From: Phycisphaerae bacterium
Lineage (GTDB): Bacteria > Planctomycetota > Phycisphaerae > FEN-1346 > JAACEH01
Reading direction: 5' to 3'
Assembly (NCBI GenBank): GCA_012729015.1
Contig: JAAYDY010000048.1
Location: 21,078 to 85,077, forward strand
Length of the DNA stretch: 64,000 bases
Shown in pieces: positions 33,698-42,187 of this stretch (within the stretch, counting starts at the first letter, position 1; each line of letters starts with the position of its first letter). Below the pieces are notes generated by a model. The model searched no databases. It saw nothing but the letters and a program-made list of their open reading frames with translations, and was not told the DNA's origin. The position numbers and the translations under genes are program-made.

Positions 33698-36013
33698 ATG
33701 AACTTCCGCACGACACTCATTCTGGCTGTGCTGGCCGTTGTGGCCGCCGGCACGGTGTTGCTGATCAAGTACAAGATGCCCGCCGACGAAGGGGGCAGCG
33801 GTCGCGAGACTCTGGCCAGTTCGCGTGCGTTCGCAGGCGTCTCGGCGTCCGACGTGACGCGGATCGAGGTGGACCGCCAGGGCAAACTCGGCCGCATCGT
33901 CCTCGAACAGTCGGACCACGACTGGCGACTGGTCGAGCCGGTGGGTGCCAAGGCTCGTTACACACAGGCGTCGCTGCTGGCCCGTCTGCTGGCGGAGTTG
34001 TCCTACGATCGCACGGCGAAGGTGGGCAGCCCCGCGCTGGACAGTGCCCGGCTGGATCCGCCCGAGGCAGCCATCCGGTTCACGGCCAAGGTGGCGCCCA
34101 AGGACGCAGCGGAAGGAGCCGCGCCGACCGTCGCCACCTACGAGCTGGCCGTCGGTCGCCAGACGGGGCTGGGCACGGACCGCTACACGTTTGTCCGCGT
34201 CAAGGGCAGCGACGTGGTCTACCTGGCCAAGGGAGAGCTTCACGAGGTCGCCACCGCCGATCTGGAGGAGTTCCGCGACAAGAACCTCTTCGGTTTCGGT
34301 CCCGGTCGCATCGGCCGACTCGCGCTGACCCGCGACGGCGCGACCCTTGCGGCGGAGCGTGCGGCCGACGAGACGTGGACCCTTGTTGAGCCGGTTCGCG
34401 CCCGCGGCGACGGCGAGGCCATCGAGGCGTTGCTCTCGGCCGCCACGAGCCTGGTCGCCGACGACTTCGTCGAGATCGGCAGCGACGACGGCAGCCGCTA
34501 TGGTTTCGACGAGCCGCGGCTGACGCTGGTCCTGCAGGAGAAGGCCGCCGCGGCTCCCAAAAGCGAGTCGCCGGCCCCCGACGCCGGCCAGGGCAAGGCC
34601 GATCAGCCGCCGGCCGATCCGGCCAAGGCGCCCACGCCCGTGGTCCACACGCTGATTGTCGGCGGGCAGGCTGACCTTCAAGGCACGAAGGCCTACGCAC
34701 GAATCGAGGGTCAGCCCTCGGCGTTCATTATCCAGGAGAAGTCCGTCCGCGCCCTGCGCAAGGAGGTCTTCGACCTACGCGACCGGCGGGCCGTGCCGAT
34801 GGATTCGTATCGCGTCGATCACCTGGCCCTGGACCTTGACGGCGCCGCGGTGGCCCTTGACCGGGCCGACGCCGCCTGGACGATTGCCGTGCCCGAGAAG
34901 GCCCCGGCCGAAGGCCAGTCGGTTCAGTCGCTCCTGGACAGGATGGCTGGGATGAAAGTCACGGCCTTCACCGATCAGGCCGACCCCGCATCGGCGGAGC
35001 TCGGGCTCGACAAGCCGTACGGGACCGTCACGTTCCGCCATCGCGGCGACGTGAAGGACACGAGTATCGTCATCGGCCGCGAGGTCGCCGGCGGGGCCAT
35101 GTGGGTTTTCGATCCGGCCACCTCGGTCGCCGGGAAGGTCGATGGGGCGGACGTTCTGCGGCTGAAAACCACGTGGCTGGACCTGCACCAGCTCAGCGTG
35201 TGGACGATCGGTCCCGAGTTGGTCGTGAGGTCGGCTTCGTGGACGCGCAACGGCGAGACCGTCGAACTGACCAACAGCGGCACCAACGAGAAGCCCCAGT
35301 GGCGCCTCGTACAGCCGATCGAGGCGGCACCGAACGTCGAGAAGGTCCACGAACTCATGGGCCGCCTGCGAAACGTCGAGGCGGCGCGGAACCTGGCCGC
35401 GGCCGACAAGGCCGCCGACTTCGGCCTGGACGATCCGGCGATTCGCGTCACGGTCACGGCCGAGGCGGCCGGAGGCGAGATGCGCGAATTCTCGCTGCTG
35501 ATTGCCGAACGGGATGGGAAGCACGTGGGCATGGTGGCCGGCGGGAAGCTCATCTTCGACGTGGACCCGGCCCTGGTGAGCGGTCTGGCCGTGGCGCTGG
35601 ACGGCGCGGCGTGGGCCGACTTCAACAAGGATCAGGCGACGCGGTTGGAGATCCGCGGACCGAACGTCGAGTTGAACCTCAACCGCCTCGGCGACGAGTG
35701 GACGGCCGACAAGGCCGACGGCCTGAACGTCAACGCGATGCGGGTTCGGTGGCTCCTGAGCGACCTGGCCGAGATCGAGCCGGCCGCAGTCGTCCGCTAC
35801 AAGACGGACAATCTTCTGCCGTACCACCTCGACCAACCCGAGTGGCGGATCCGCGTCAAGGGGCTGACCTTCGACCGGACCTTCCTGGTCGGCGGCAACG
35901 GTCCGGGCGGCCGCTACGCCACGGTCGAGGGCTCCGGCCGCGTGGTCATTCTCGACCTGAAGGACGTCGAGAAACTCGCCAAGGACAGAAGTTACTATGA
36001 GGCGGCGCGGTAG
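33698..36013 (+). CDS. DUF4340-domain protein, repeated
   Basis: The 771-residue protein has one N-terminal membrane helix (about 4-21) and then repeated beta-rich units with a recurring pattern of ITRIEVDRQG, WRLVEPVGAKA, LGLDKPYGTVTF and FGLDDPAIRVTVT. These match repeated DUF4340 domains that often follow GldG genes. It probably sits on the outer face of the membrane as part of the same transporter. Its role is unknown. An Ala/Pro-rich linker lies near 285-310. The operon ends here at an intrinsic terminator. Confidence 0.8.
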   Translation: MNFRTTLILAVLAVVAAGTVLLIKYKMPADEGGSGRETLASSRAFAGVSASDVTRIEVDRQGKLGRIVLEQSDHDWRLVEPVGAKARYTQASLLARLLAELSYDRTAKVGSPALDSARLDPPEAAIRFTAKVAPKDAAEGAAPTVATYELAVGRQTGLGTDRYTFVRVKGSDVVYLAKGELHEVATADLEEFRDKNLFGFGPGRIGRLALTRDGATLAAERAADETWTLVEPVRARGDGEAIEALLSAATSLVADDFVEIGSDDGSRYGFDEPRLTLVLQEKAAAAPKSESPAPDAGQGKADQPPADPAKAPTPVVHTLIVGGQADLQGTKAYARIEGQPSAFIIQEKSVRALRKEVFDLRDRRAVPMDSYRVDHLALDLDGAAVALDRADAAWTIAVPEKAPAEGQSVQSLLDRMAGMKVTAFTDQADPASAELGLDKPYGTVTFRHRGDVKDTSIVIGREVAGGAMWVFDPATSVAGKVDGADVLRLKTTWLDLHQLSVWTIGPELVVRSASWTRNGETVELTNSGTNEKPQWRLVQPIEAAPNVEKVHELMGRLRNVEAARNLAAADKAADFGLDDPAIRVTVTAEAAGGEMREFSLLIAERDGKHVGMVAGGKLIFDVDPALVSGLAVALDGAAWADFNKDQATRLEIRGPNVELNLNRLGDEWTADKADGLNVNAMRVRWLLSDLAEIEPAAVVRYKTDNLLPYHLDQPEWRIRVKGLTFDRTFLVGGNGPGGRYATVEGSGRVVILDLKDVEKLAKDRSYYEAAR

Positions 36014-36045
36014 TCGCCATACAATGTGAAGCGACGACGTTTCCA

Positions 36046-36076
36046 ACGCAGGGCTCATCGGGCCCTGCGTTTTGTT
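36046..36076 (+). terminator. intrinsic terminator of the Gld-like operon
   Basis: ACGCAGGGC (36046-36054) and GCCCTGCGT (36062-36070) form a perfect 9-bp stem with a 7-base loop, followed by TTTGTT. It lies 33 bases past the stop at 36013. Confidence 0.85.
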
Positions 36077-36102
36077 GGCACAGTCGCCCTCGGACCAAGG
36101 CC

Positions 36103-37383
36103 ATGCTCGACGTCACCAGGTTGCTCTGCGGCATCGCCACCCCGGGCGACAGTCTGCGCTACGGGACGACGGATTCGCCGGGGCGGCGGCATGGCGGGCA
36201 GGGCGGCTCCACGCCCTCCGATGGTCGCGGGCGGCGGCCCGTCGTGGTCTGGAACTGCACCCGCCGCTGCAATCTGCGCTGCATCCACTGTTACGCCGGC
36301 AGCGACGCGGGCCGCGCGCCAAACGAACTGACGGGCGACGAGGCCCGGCGCATGCTCGACGACCTGGCGGCGTTCCAGGTGCCGGCCCTGCTCATGTCCG
36401 GCGGTGAGCCGCTCCTTCGCGAAGACCTCATGGACCTCGCCCGGTATGCCCGCGACCGGGGCATCCGGCCGACGCTGTCCACCAACGGCACGCTCATCAC
36501 GACCGCCGTCGCCCGCGACATTCAGCAGGCCGGATTCACCTACGTCGGCATCAGCCTCGATGGCATAGGCGAGGTCAACGACCGCTTTCGCGGCGCCGAC
36601 GGCGCTTTCGACAAGGCCGTTGCCGGGTTCCGCCATTTGCGGGAGGTCGGCCAGCGCGTGGGTCTGCGGCTCACGCTCACGAGGCAGACGGTGCGCGACC
36701 TCGACGCGATCTTCGATTTTCTGGAAGAGGAAGGGGTGGACCGGGCCTGCTTCTACCATCTGGTCTACACCGGCCGCGCCGGCACGATGGCCGACGACGA
36801 CCTGCCCTGGACCGCCGCGCGACGGGCCCTCGACACGATCTTCCATCGCACGCGGGACTTTGCCGCTCGCGGCCTGGCGAAGGACATCCTCACGGTCGAT
36901 AGTCACGTCGACGGCGTGTACCTGTACCTGTCGCTGCTCGGGAGCGACCCCGTCCGAGCCGAAGAGGTGCGGCGACTGCTCGCCTGGAACGGCGGCGCGG
37001 CGGCCAGCACAGGCGTGGGCATCGGGTGCATCGACTTTGTCGGCGACGTGCATCCGGACCAGTTCTGGAGCCACTACCGATTGGGCAACGTGCGCGAGCG
37101 GCCGTTCAGCCGCATCTGGTCCGACTCCGGCGAGCCGTTGCTGGCCGGACTTCGAGACCGCCTGCCGCGACTCAAGGGGCGCTGCCGGCTCTGTCGCTTC
37201 CGCGACCTGTGCGGCGGCGGATCGCGTGTGAGGGCCGAGTTCGTCTTCCGCGACGTGTGGGCCCCCGAGCCGGCCTGTTACCTGTCCGACGACGAGATCG
37301 GCATCGACGCCGACGCCCGGCGGCGCCTGGCCGAATGCGGGGAGAGTTTTCCTATGCCGGCGTCGCTTCACGGTGACGTCTGA
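36103..37383 (+). CDS. radical SAM/SPASM protein resembling AhbC/NirJ heme-pathway enzymes
   Basis: The 426-residue protein has the radical-SAM cluster CTRRCNLRCIHC (52-63), so CxxxCxxC is intact. A SPASM-type C-terminal cysteine set includes GIGCIDFVGDVHPDQFW near 305 and CRLCRFRDLCGGG near 363, with a further Cys in EPACYL. The VVWNCTRRCN context and the opening MLDVTRLLCG with TPGDSLRYG resemble AhbC/NirJ enzymes of alternative heme and heme d1 biosynthesis. No other heme gene is near, so this assignment is moderate; a peptide-modifying SPASM enzyme is the alternative. The gene follows a terminator by 27 bp, and no clear promoter was found. Confidence 0.7.
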   Translation: MLDVTRLLCGIATPGDSLRYGTTDSPGRRHGGQGGSTPSDGRGRRPVVVWNCTRRCNLRCIHCYAGSDAGRAPNELTGDEARRMLDDLAAFQVPALLMSGGEPLLREDLMDLARYARDRGIRPTLSTNGTLITTAVARDIQQAGFTYVGISLDGIGEVNDRFRGADGAFDKAVAGFRHLREVGQRVGLRLTLTRQTVRDLDAIFDFLEEEGVDRACFYHLVYTGRAGTMADDDLPWTAARRALDTIFHRTRDFAARGLAKDILTVDSHVDGVYLYLSLLGSDPVRAEEVRRLLAWNGGAAASTGVGIGCIDFVGDVHPDQFWSHYRLGNVRERPFSRIWSDSGEPLLAGLRDRLPRLKGRCRLCRFRDLCGGGSRVRAEFVFRDVWAPEPACYLSDDEIGIDADARRRLAECGESFPMPASLHGDV

Positions 37384-37461
37384 CCGCCGCAGGGGCATGC
37401 CACCGCTGCGCGGCCGGCCCGCGTTGCGCAAGCTGCCTTAACGAGGGGCTGCACCAGGGTC

Positions 37462-37491
37462 TTGCAAGCGGCCTCCGTCTCGTGCTATAAT
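37462..37491 (+). promoter_or_regulatory. promoter of tRNA-Gly
   Basis: TTGCAA (37462-37467) and a perfect TATAAT (37486-37491) are separated by 18 bp, ending 14 bases before the tRNA 5' end. Confidence 0.8.
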
Positions 37492-37505
37492 CGCGACCGA
37501 CATAA

Positions 37506-37580
37506 GCGGGCGTAACTCAGCGGTAGAGTGTCAGCTTCCCAAGCTGAAGGTCGAGGGTTCGAATCCCTTCGCCCGCTCCA
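37506..37580 (+). tRNA. tRNA-Gly (anticodon CCC), CCA encoded
   Basis: Acceptor GCGGGCG pairs with CGCCCGC, the anticodon stem TCAGC/GCTGA encloses loop TTCCCAA, and the T-arm holds GGTTCGAATCC. Anticodon CCC reads GGG. Discriminator T and encoded CCA (37578-37580) complete the gene. It has its own promoter and terminator. Confidence 0.95.
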
Positions 37581-37589
37581 TAGACAGCA

Positions 37590-37636
37590 ACAGACGCCGG
37601 TGGCCCACTGTGGCCAGCCGGCGTCTGTCTTGTTTT
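37590..37636 (+). terminator. intrinsic terminator after tRNA-Gly
   Basis: ACAGACGCCGG (37590-37600) pairs perfectly with CCGGCGTCTGT (37618-37628), with further TGGCC/GGCCA pairing inside, followed by CTTGTTTTC. It may also limit transcripts of the convergent sugar symporter gene. Confidence 0.85.
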
Positions 37637-37669
37637 CAGTCCCGCGGGTGGTCCCGCGCGTGTCGCGGA

Positions 37670-39148
37670 TCAGACCACGTTGCTGCGGCGGGCCTCCAGT
37701 TCGCGACGGATCTCGGCCATACGGCGCTCGTTCAGCGGGTAGTAGTGCAGCACGATCAGGGCCGCCGTGCTGAACGCAGCCGGTACCAAGGCATAGAGGA
37801 TTCGCATCTTCCAGAGTGCGGCCGGGTCCTGGTTGCCCAGCAGGGCGGCATCGAAGCCGGTCAGTTCGAGCATGAGGCCGGCCAGGAAGGCGGTCAGGGC
37901 CAGTGCTGTCTTGATGACCCAGTTGCCGATGGCGCCGAACATACCCTCGCGGCGCATGCCGTGCTTCAACTCGTCGTCATCGCAGATGTCGGCCTTCATG
38001 GAGGCGGTGATCGTCCAGTATCCCGCCGCCTGTGGCGCCCCAATGATGGACGAGATCAGCAACATGTACGGGAAGCTGCGGTTGTAGAAGACCAGAGTCA
38101 TCAGCGAGCTGAAGATGCCGATCACCACCATGGCCTTGAGCGTCCGAACCTTGCCCAGCCTTTTGGATACCAGCGTCATCAGGGGCACGGAGATGATCGA
38201 GGTGACCGAGAACAGGTTGGCCGCGATTGCGGCAAGCCCGGCGCCTTCCTTGGTGTCGCCGCCGAAGATGTAGTAGTAGATGATGTACTTGCCGAACATG
38301 CCCACCAGGCCGCCGCCGATTCCGCCCAGGAGCAGCACCGCCGTCAGCATCTGGAACGGGCGGTTGGCGAACGTCATTCCCAACCCCTTCCAGAATCCGA
38401 CCTTGGTCTGATCCTTGGCGATGTGGTAGTACCGCTCCTTGACGAAGATGGCGGGGAGCACGCCGCCCACGATGACCATGAAGGCGATGACAAAGCTGAG
38501 CGTTCGGACGCCGACAATCGTACTCTCGAAGTAGTCCTCCTGGGCGAGGCGGAAGACCCAGGGCAGCATCATCAGGAAGGCAAAGCTGAAGATCATCTTG
38601 TATCCGGACACGACCGTCCGTTCGTGGTAGTCGGCGGTCATCTCCAGGCCGAGCGTGTGGTAGGGTACCGTCTGGATGGTCGAACAGATGTCGAAGAAGA
38701 ACAGCGTCAGCATGTAGTAAAGCATGATGCTCTTGTGGCCCCAATGCGTGGGAACCTGCCAGATAAGGATGAACGCCAGGGCTGTCAGGAATGAGCCGAC
38801 GAAGATGAATGGCTTGCGGCGGCCAAAGCGGCTGCGGAAGTTGTCCGAGATCTTGCCCATCAGCGGGTCGGTCAGGGCGTCGAAGAACCGATAGAGCGTC
38901 TGCACCAGTCCAATCCAGCTCGGCGGCACCAGCAGCGTGACGTTGAAGACGTCGTTGGCCAGAGCCTTCACCCCGTCGGTCGAGAGCTGGAAGCTGCCCG
39001 ACCCAAGGCCGTACATGATCTTCTCCAGCAGAGGTACCTTGTCCTTCGTGGCCGTCTCTTGTGGCGCGATGTCGTCGTCGCCGGCGAATTTGATGTCCAC
39101 GGGCGGAGGGCCCGGCAGCCTTGTGGACTCCGTGTTCTGGTCACTCAT
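37670..39148 (-). CDS. GPH-family sodium:sugar symporter
   Basis: The 492-residue protein has about 12 transmembrane helices and GPH (MelB-like) landmarks: an N-terminal YGLGSGSFQLS, DALTDPLMGKISDNFRSRFGRRKPFI near 95-120 (quoted in part), the YHTLGLEMTADYHERT region, and AAGYWTITASMKADICDDDE near 400. GPH proteins import glycosides with Na+ or H+. The first 45 residues form a hydrophilic Pro/Asp-rich extension. Start 39148 has GGGAG upstream; the ORF extension to 39349 is not supported. The substrate is unknown. Confidence 0.85.
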   Translation of the reverse strand: MSDQNTESTRLPGPPPVDIKFAGDDDIAPQETATKDKVPLLEKIMYGLGSGSFQLSTDGVKALANDVFNVTLLVPPSWIGLVQTLYRFFDALTDPLMGKISDNFRSRFGRRKPFIFVGSFLTALAFILIWQVPTHWGHKSIMLYYMLTLFFFDICSTIQTVPYHTLGLEMTADYHERTVVSGYKMIFSFAFLMMLPWVFRLAQEDYFESTIVGVRTLSFVIAFMVIVGGVLPAIFVKERYYHIAKDQTKVGFWKGLGMTFANRPFQMLTAVLLLGGIGGGLVGMFGKYIIYYYIFGGDTKEGAGLAAIAANLFSVTSIISVPLMTLVSKRLGKVRTLKAMVVIGIFSSLMTLVFYNRSFPYMLLISSIIGAPQAAGYWTITASMKADICDDDELKHGMRREGMFGAIGNWVIKTALALTAFLAGLMLELTGFDAALLGNQDPAALWKMRILYALVPAAFSTAALIVLHYYPLNERRMAEIRRELEARRSNVV

Positions 39149-39669
39149 AGTGCTCCCGTTCTCCTCGAAGGCCTGCCGAGTGCGGCAACGCTCGGCTGAA
39201 AGGAATACGCCCCGTTGTGGCAAGGCGACCGTCGCCCATGCCGTCAGGGTCTGCTGGTGTTCCTCGCACTTGCCCGCAGGGTGTCGTCTCAGAGAAGGGG
39301 GGCAAGTGTTCAACGCCGGAGTTGGAAAAGAGTTTCGCCCCGTCGCCACGCCGTCACGCGGCTTCCAGTGGATCTGCGCGACAAGGCACTATTGTGCACG
39401 GCCTAGAGGTCGATTCAACGTCAAAGGGGCTGCCCCAGCCAGGCGTCGCATGGCATCCGGCGGCGACCTATCCTGTGGTGCAGCAATGAGTTGCGCGTTC
39501 TGTGGGCGGGTGGGCGATACGCGAATGGATCGTTCCTGTGTGGACGGCACCGAAGCCCGCCGCGATTTAACGCATCAGGGTAGGTGCGCAGGGCCTTCAT
39601 GGCCACGCGACCGGACTTCGTGGGCATTTCCTGGGCAGGGCTTCAAGTCGTGATTGGCTGCGATTGGCC
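39149..39669. other. divergent intergenic region, no gene recognised
   Basis: About 520 bases between the sugar symporter and the Sua5-phosphatase promoter. Short ORFs on both strands lack Shine-Dalgarno sites and family resemblance. I did not recognise an RNA gene or a clear promoter for the symporter. Confidence 0.5.
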
Positions 39670-39698
39670 TTGACCCGGTTTGGCTTTTCCAGTTAAAT
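39670..39698 (+). promoter_or_regulatory. sigma-70-type promoter for the Sua5-phosphatase/rpiB pair
   Basis: TTGACC (39670-39675) and TTAAAT (39693-39698) are 17 bp apart. The start site near 39705 would exclude the ATG at 39697 as a start codon and favours 39748. Confidence 0.6.
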
Positions 39699-39747
39699 GG
39701 TTCCCAACGTTCACAGTCAGGTTCTCGGGGGATTTGATTGCGGCCAC

Positions 39748-40890
39748 ATGCAGACCCGCATTGCCAAATGTTCACAAGAGAGCAACGTCGACGAAATCTG
39801 TCGCCAGGCTGCCGAATTGCTTTACGATGGCCAGGTGGTGGTTTTTCCCACGGAAACGGTGTACGGCGTCGGCGCCTCGGCGGCCAGCCGCGAGGCGATT
39901 GACGCGTTGCGGCAGGTCAAGGGCCGCCCGGAGCGCAAGCCGTTTACGGTCCACGTCGCAAGCTCTTCCGACGCAGAGGCTTACGTGGACCACGTGTCCC
40001 GCGTGGCAAGGCGGTTCCTGAGGAAGACGTGGCCGGGGCCCCTGACGCTGATTCTCGATGCACCGCGGGTGTTCGATCCGCAACTCTGGAAGAGCAGGGC
40101 ACCGACCATCGCGCCGCCAATCCCCGAGTTGGTGTACCACGAGGAGACGGTGGGCATCCGGTGCCCGGCTCATGACATCGCGACGCGGATTCTGCGGATG
40201 GCGGGCGTGCCGGTGGTGGCCTCCAGCGCCAACTTCATGGGCAATCCGCCGCCCTACGATGCTGCCGCGGCCGCGCGAGACCTGAACGGTCGCGTGCCGC
40301 TGATTGTGGATGCGGGAACGACCCGCTACGCCGCCGCGAGCACGATCGTGCGCGTTCGTGGCGACCAGTGGACCGTGGTTCGCGAGGGGGTGCTGTCGCG
40401 GCGGTATCTGGAGAAACTGCTGAGCACGACGCTGCTGTTCGTGTGTACGGGCAACAGTTGCCGCAGCCCCATGGCGGCCGCCCTGGCCCGGATGGAAGTG
40501 GCGCGGCGGCTGGGGTGCCGGCAGGACCAGTTGGAGGGCGAGCACGGCATTAAGATTCTGTCGGCCGGGGTGTTCGCGCCTCCGGGCCGTGAGGCATCGC
40601 AGGAAGCCCGGGACGAGATACGCGCCCGCGGCGGCAGCCTGGACGATCACCGGACCACGCCATTGTCGGCGGAACGGATTCGTGAGGCGGATGCGGTGTT
40701 CTGCATGACGTCGTCGCACCGGGAGGCCGTGCTGTCGCTGGCGCCGGACGCGGTCGAGAAGACGTTTCTTCTGGACCCGGCCGGTCGCGACACGCAGGAT
40801 CCCATGGGCGGCGGCCCGGACGTGTACAGGGCCTCGGCCGACCAGATCGAGGCCGCCGTGAGACAACGTATTCAGGAGCGTTTTGCATGA
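39748..40890 (+). CDS. fusion of Sua5/YrdC threonylcarbamoyl-AMP synthase-like and low-molecular-weight phosphatase domains
   Basis: In the 380-residue protein, residues 10-220 are a Sua5/YrdC/YciO domain: GQVVVFPTETVYGVGA, KGRPERKPFTVHV, TWPGPLTLIL, VGIRCP and VPVVASSANFMG. This domain makes threonylcarbamoyl-AMP for tRNA t6A. Residues 228-378 are a low-molecular-weight protein-tyrosine-phosphatase/arginine-phosphatase domain with the P-loop C233TGNSCR239 and a C-terminal DP region (LDPAGRDTQDP). Phospho-arginine phosphatases (YwlE type) share this fold, which is notable given mcsAB in the window. Its stop overlaps the start of rpiB. Confidence 0.85.
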   Translation: MQTRIAKCSQESNVDEICRQAAELLYDGQVVVFPTETVYGVGASAASREAIDALRQVKGRPERKPFTVHVASSSDAEAYVDHVSRVARRFLRKTWPGPLTLILDAPRVFDPQLWKSRAPTIAPPIPELVYHEETVGIRCPAHDIATRILRMAGVPVVASSANFMGNPPPYDAAAAARDLNGRVPLIVDAGTTRYAAASTIVRVRGDQWTVVREGVLSRRYLEKLLSTTLLFVCTGNSCRSPMAAALARMEVARRLGCRQDQLEGEHGIKILSAGVFAPPGREASQEARDEIRARGGSLDDHRTTPLSAERIREADAVFCMTSSHREAVLSLAPDAVEKTFLLDPAGRDTQDPMGGGPDVYRASADQIEAAVRQRIQERFA

Positions 40891-41393
40891 GAGTTGCCAT
40901 TGGAAGCGATCATCGCGGGTATCAGGCCAAGGAGACCATCAAACGGTTTCTGATCCAGATGGGCCACGACGTGGCCGATTTCGGGGCCGGGGAGAATCAG
41001 TCCACGGATTACCCCGACATTGCGGTTCCGGTGTGCGCTGCCGTGAGCCGCAAGGAAGCGGATCGCGGGATCCTCCTCTGTGGATCGGGCATCGGGATGT
41101 CGATGACGGCGAACAAGGTGTCCGGGATTCGCGCGGCGCTGTGCCACGACGAGCTGACGGCCGAGATGAGCCGCCGGCACAACGATGCCAACGTGCTGTG
41201 CATGGCCGGCGACCTGCTGGGCGACGAGCTGATGCGCCGGATGGTGGACATCTGGATGGCCACGGAGTTCGAGGGCGGCCGACACGAGCGGCGCATCAAG
41301 AAGATGATGAAGGTCGAGGACGGTCTGGACGGTGCGGAACCGGGGACCGAGGCGGAGAAAGCCCGGCCTGGATCGCGCGGCACGGGCCACTGA
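40887..41393 (+). CDS. rpiB: ribose-5-phosphate isomerase B
   Basis: The 168-residue protein interconverts ribose-5-P and ribulose-5-P in the pentose phosphate pathway. It has the RpiB/LacAB pattern: SDHRGYQAKE at 7-16, catalytic Cys65 in CGSGIGMS, ANKVSGIRAAL, RRHNDANVLCMAGD and a C-terminal EGGRHERRIKKM helix. About 20 extra residues follow the usual end. ATG 40887 overlaps the previous stop by four bases, implying translational coupling; a similar sua5-phosphatase-rpiB grouping is known in Firmicutes. Confidence 0.95.
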   Translation: MRVAIGSDHRGYQAKETIKRFLIQMGHDVADFGAGENQSTDYPDIAVPVCAAVSRKEADRGILLCGSGIGMSMTANKVSGIRAALCHDELTAEMSRRHNDANVLCMAGDLLGDELMRRMVDIWMATEFEGGRHERRIKKMMKVEDGLDGAEPGTEAEKARPGSRGTGH

Positions 41394-41430
41394 CGCTTCC
41401 CGCGCGAGTGGGGCTGACCGAATGTGAAAC

Positions 41431-41463
41431 ACTCCCCCGTCGGCCATGGGCCTGCGGGGGAGT
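41431..41463. terminator. bidirectional terminator between rpiB and trkA
   Basis: ACTCCCCCG and CGGGGGAGT pair around an inner GGCC-ATGG-GCC stem. On the plus strand TCTCT follows; on the minus strand GTTTCAC follows. It sits between two convergent stop codons. Confidence 0.7.
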
Positions 41464-41483
41464 TCTCTAACGGGTGCAGAGGC

Positions 41484-42167
41484 CTACTGCGGCAGGCGGC
41501 TCAGGCTCTCGGTCTCGCCGACCAGCACGAGGATGTCGTCGGGACGGATCACCGTGTCGGCCATGGGCACGTCGATGACCTGTTCCTCGACCGTTTCCTC
41601 GCCCTCGGCCCGGACGGCACTGACCTGCTTCTTGATGGCCACAAGGTTGACCTTGTACTTCTTGCGCAGGTCGATCTGGGCGAGCGTCTTGTTGTGGAAT
41701 GCCTTGGGCGCCTTGACCTGCATGAGACTGTGCCCTTCGGACAACTCGACGAATTCCATAATCTGCGGATTCGACAACTGCCGCCCCAGGCGCACGGCGC
41801 TCTCGTCCTCGGGACAGATCACCTGGTCGGCGCCGATGCGCTGGAGAATCTTCGACTGAATGGGCGTGCTCGCGCGGCTGATGACCTGGCGAATGCCGAT
41901 TTCCTTGAGCGTCGCGGTAGCCAGGGCGTTGGCCTCGAAGTGCTCGCCGATGGTCACCACGGCGGCGTCCACTTTCTCGATGCCCTGCGATCTCAGGGCC
42001 GCCGGATCCGTCGCGTCCAGGCGCACCGCCAGCGCCACTTCGTCGCGGGCTTCCTCGACCATGTCCTGTCGCTCGTCGATGGCGATGACCTCGTGTCCGT
42101 ACTCCGTCAGGCTGGTGGCCAGCCGCCGGCCGAAGCGCCCGAGACCGATAACCGCAAATCGTTTCAT
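41484..42167 (-). CDS. trkA: TrkA/KtrA-type potassium channel regulatory subunit
   Basis: The 227-residue RCK protein starts with a Rossmann NAD-binding motif, FAVIGLGRFGRRLATSL, with Asp31 and Glu32 in the AIDERQD strand end. It shows VDAAVVTIGEHFEANALATATLKE, then a C-terminal TrkA-C domain (about 135-225). RCK subunits bind NAD(H) or ATP and gate the TrkH/KtrB channel. A longer ORF to 43322 is only read-through of the trkH region. It is 20 bp downstream of trkH. Confidence 0.9.
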   Translation of the reverse strand: MKRFAVIGLGRFGRRLATSLTEYGHEVIAIDERQDMVEEARDEVALAVRLDATDPAALRSQGIEKVDAAVVTIGEHFEANALATATLKEIGIRQVISRASTPIQSKILQRIGADQVICPEDESAVRLGRQLSNPQIMEFVELSEGHSLMQVKAPKAFHNKTLAQIDLRKKYKVNLVAIKKQVSAVRAEGEETVEEQVIDVPMADTVIRPDDILVLVGETESLSRLPQ

Positions 42168-42187
42168 GATCGCACCCCCGTCCCGTC

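Noticed and set aside
39149..39669. structured RNA gene in the long divergent gap
   Set aside because: I found no SRP, RNase P, tmRNA or 6S hallmark by reading. A covariance-model search would decide; a significant hit would overturn this.
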